Below, in pieces: positions 6,694-8,500 of a stretch of 8,500 nt of DNA. The notes beneath the pieces are model-generated. The model did not search any database. It had not been told where the DNA came from and saw nothing but the letters and a program-made list of their open reading frames with translations. This stretch comes from JACQXX01 sp964639175 (GTDB lineage: Bacteria > Acidobacteriota > Blastocatellia > Chloracidobacteriales > Chloracidobacteriaceae), in assembly GCA_964639175.1 (NCBI GenBank), contig CAZXCE010000361.1, positions 1 through 8,500 of the forward strand, given 5' to 3'. Both the position numbers and the translations under genes were made by a program. The stretch's first letter is position 1. Every line of letters begins with the position of its first letter.

Positions 6694-6700
6694 AACAAAA

Positions 6701-8500
6701 ATGCCGCTGTGGTTGCAACACCTTAAGGCGATGATGATGGTTGGCGTGTTTCTTTTTCCAACCTCACCTTTCACTCAAAACAAACCCGCCGGGCCATCCA
6801 AAGCCCAGAAAAGTCCTCAATCCTCAGCTCCCAGCCCTCAATCTTTCAATTCCGTTGAGTCCCGAATCCTGAACGGCGGTGAAAAACACACCTACCCGCT
6901 GAGGCTCAAAGCCAGCGACTATGTAAAACTGGTCGTGGAGCAAGGTGGAATAGATGTGGTCGTGCGGCTGGTTGGCCCAGATGGAACCGTTATCCAGGAA
7001 GTGGATAGTCCCAACGGCATCCAGGGCCCGGAGCCGATCTCCTGTATTGTTGACCAGGCAGGTGGCTACGTCATTGAAATTGAAGGCATGGAAAAAACGG
7101 CTCAGCCTGGAACCTATGAACTCAAGGTGGAATCAATCAAACCAGCCACCGAGCAGGATCGTGCCGGGATTGAAATTGAGAACCTCAATTTGAAAGTCAC
7201 CAAACTGTGGCAGGCCGGAAACTATGATCAAGCCTTGCCACTGGCTCAACAAGCAGTGGAGAAGAGCGAAAAATTGAGTGGACCGGAATCTGCTCTTTTG
7301 GCAGGAAGCCTCACCGATCTGGCCTGGATCTACTACCGAAAAGGCAATTATGCCAAAGCTGAACCGCTCTATGTGAGAGCGTTGGCGATCCGGGAGCGGA
7401 CATTAGGAGCTGACCATCTGGAGGTTGCCCAAACCCTCAACAACCTGGCGAATGTCTGCAGAGCCAAAGGCGATTACGCCCAGGCCGAACCCCTGTATGT
7501 GAGATCACTGGCGATCCGGGAGAAGGTATTGGGGGCTGACCATCCGATTGTTGCCCAAAGCCTTAATAATTTGGCGAGTCTCTACGAAGCCAAAGGCAAT
7601 TACGCCCAGGCTGAGCCGTTGTATGTGAGGGCGGTGGCAATCAATGAGAAGACGCTCGGGGCGAACCATCCTGAGACGGCCACCAACCTCAATAATCTGG
7701 CTGGTCTCTATCAGGCCAAAGGCGACTATGCCCAGGCCGAACCGCTGTATGTGAGGGCATTGGCGATCCGGGAGAAGCTGTTAGGGGGTGAGCACCCACA
7801 GACGGCCATCAGCATCAGCAATCTGGCATTGCTCTACCACTACAAAGGTGATTACCCCCGGGCAGAGGCGCTTTATGTGAGGGCACTGGCACTCAAGGAG
7901 AAGAGGTTAGGAGCGGACCACCTTGAAACAGCCACCAGCCTCATTAATCTGGCGGGGCTCTATCAGGCCAGAGGCGACTACGTCCGGGCTGAACCGCTGT
8001 ATCTGAGGGCACTGGCGGTTAAAGAGAAAGTGTTGGGGCCGGACCACCCGGAGACGGCCTTCAGCCTCAACAATCTGGCCGGGCTCTATCAGACCAAAGG
8101 TGACTATGCCCAGGCGGAACCACTGTATGTGAGAGCGTTGGCAATTAGGGAGAAGGCACTGGGACCGGACCACCCGGAGACGGCTTTCAGTCTTTTTTGC
8201 CTGGCCGGGCTTTCCAAAAATAAAGGTGACAACCGTCAGGCCGAAACGCTGTTAGTGAGGGCGGTGGCGATCCAGGAAAAAGCGTTGGGGCCGGGCCATC
8301 CGGAGCTGGCCAACAGTCTCAATAATCTGGCAATGCTCTATCTGAACAAAGGTGAGTCTACAAAAGCTGAGCCGATGTTATTGAGGGCGTTGGCGATCAA
8401 AGAGAAGGCGCTTGGACCAAATCACCGGGCTTTTGCGAGCAGCCTCAACAGCGTGGCTGCTTTCTATTCTGATCAAGGCGAGTATGCCAGGGCAGAACCG
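6701..8500 (+). CDS. Exported TPR-repeat protein, 3' end outside window (probably a CHAT-type protein)
   Basis: The frame is open without a stop for 600 codons up to the window edge, so the gene is partial. Residues 1-26 form a weak export signal (Lys9, hydrophobic M-M-M-V-G-V-F-L-F, no clear A-x-A site). A low-complexity Ser/Pro/Gln linker follows at 38-48. A pre-peptidase C-terminal-like beta domain lies at about 52-146, with L-V-V-E-Q-G-G-I-D-V-V-V, then L-V-G-P-D-G-T, then V-D-S-P-N-G-x-Q-G-P-E. A diverged first TPR is at about 166-201. Nine full 42-residue TPRs (202-579) and a cut tenth follow. Each resembles N-N-L-A-x-L-Y-x-x-K-G-D-Y-A-Q-A-E-P-L-Y, then V-R-A-L-A-I-R-E-K, then L-G-x-D-H-P-E-T-A, the kinesin-light-chain-like TPR type. 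In known homologues with this N-terminal domain the TPRs often lead into a caspase-like CHAT domain; that is inference here. Likely role: protein-protein scaffold, with a possible protease module beyond 8500. Confidence 0.88.
   Translation, partial: MPLWLQHLKAMMMVGVFLFPTSPFTQNKPAGPSKAQKSPQSSAPSPQSFNSVESRILNGGEKHTYPLRLKASDYVKLVVEQGGIDVVVRLVGPDGTVIQEVDSPNGIQGPEPISCIVDQAGGYVIEIEGMEKTAQPGTYELKVESIKPATEQDRAGIEIENLNLKVTKLWQAGNYDQALPLAQQAVEKSEKLSGPESALLAGSLTDLAWIYYRKGNYAKAEPLYVRALAIRERTLGADHLEVAQTLNNLANVCRAKGDYAQAEPLYVRSLAIREKVLGADHPIVAQSLNNLASLYEAKGNYAQAEPLYVRAVAINEKTLGANHPETATNLNNLAGLYQAKGDYAQAEPLYVRALAIREKLLGGEHPQTAISISNLALLYHYKGDYPRAEALYVRALALKEKRLGADHLETATSLINLAGLYQARGDYVRAEPLYLRALAVKEKVLGPDHPETAFSLNNLAGLYQTKGDYAQAEPLYVRALAIREKALGPDHPETAFSLFCLAGLSKNKGDNRQAETLLVRAVAIQEKALGPGHPELANSLNNLAMLYLNKGESTKAEPMLLRALAIKEKALGPNHRAFASSLNSVAAFYSDQGEYARAEP
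6814..6841 (-). repeat. Heptamer repeat inside the TPR gene linker
   Basis: Four 7-bp units (TCCTCAA, TCCTCAG, CTCCCAG, CCCTCAA) run in tandem within the coding sequence and encode the Ser/Pro/Gln linker at residues 38-48. The - strand consensus TGAGGG/CTGAGGA matches the GGGCTGA-type heptamers at 1082-1112. As 28 bp is not a multiple of 3, each unit is read in a different frame. Confidence 0.5.
7304..8500 (+). repeat. 126-bp tandem coding repeats (TPR array)
   Basis: Units begin at 7304, 7430, 7556, 7682, 7808, 7934, 8060, 8186, 8312 and 8438 (cut at the edge). The spacing is exactly 126 bp, with no insertion or deletion. Central units are the most alike in DNA as well as protein; the unit at 8186 is the most worn, with F-C-L-A-G-L-S in place of N-N-L-A-G-L-Y and D-N-R in place of D-Y-A. 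Confidence 0.9.

Larger units (their letters stand above)
6407..6700. other. Gene-free spacer with repeat element
   Basis: These 294 bp contain no credible gene. The first part, to 6540, is plain, with only a weak 4-bp hairpin followed by five T residues at 6414-6434. The second part holds MITE-like copy B and the ribosome binding site of the TPR gene. A GGAGGTG at 6461-6467 is not followed by a start at a usable distance. Confidence 0.55.

Noticed and set aside
7304..8500. CRISPR-like regular repetition
   Set aside because: The 126-bp units are continuous coding TPRs without spacers.

Overview
The window looks like chromosomal DNA of a free-living bacterium, most plausibly an Acidobacteriota member of the Blastocatellia type. 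This is an inference from gene content, since there is no rRNA or other marker. The supporting points are tandem exported DUF3857/transglutaminase-like proteins, a DUF4349 membrane protein, and a large secreted protein with a pre-peptidase-like N-terminal domain and many 42-residue kinesin-light-chain-type TPRs. In that lineage the last architecture usually ends in a CHAT domain. All five supported genes are on the + strand; the reverse-strand open frames look like shadows of these genes.

Layout. 1-294: no convincing gene; a small hairpin and a heptamer doublet. 295-1050: a soluble protein of unknown function. 1051-1305: a spacer with five GGG runs at exact 7-bp spacing. 1306-3276 and 3310-5277: two adjacent paralogues, very probably one operon (33-bp gap, strong Shine-Dalgarno). 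Each has a signal peptide, a DUF3857 domain and a transglutaminase-like fold. The second keeps the Cys-His-Asp triad; the first has Ala where the catalytic Cys should be. 5278-5539: a spacer with (CCCTGAA)n heptamers and a 116-bp MITE-like element. 5540-6406: a DUF4349 protein with two membrane segments and a coiled coil. 6407-6700: a spacer with a second, inverted copy of the MITE-like element (107 bp). 6701 to the window end: the TPR gene, 600 codons visible with no stop, so its 3' part lies outside.

How the genes fit together. All products from 1306 onward are predicted to be exported or membrane-bound, so the region looks like a cell-envelope locus. Only the DUF3857 pair is tightly linked. 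The DUF4349 and TPR genes each follow spacers of 260-294 bp and are probably separate units.

The most unusual signals are between the genes. One is the pair of short inverted-terminus elements bracketing the DUF4349 gene, both starting with TA and ending with TA. The other is a family of 7-bp-phased G/C-run repeats, one copy of which appears to run into the coding sequence of the TPR gene.
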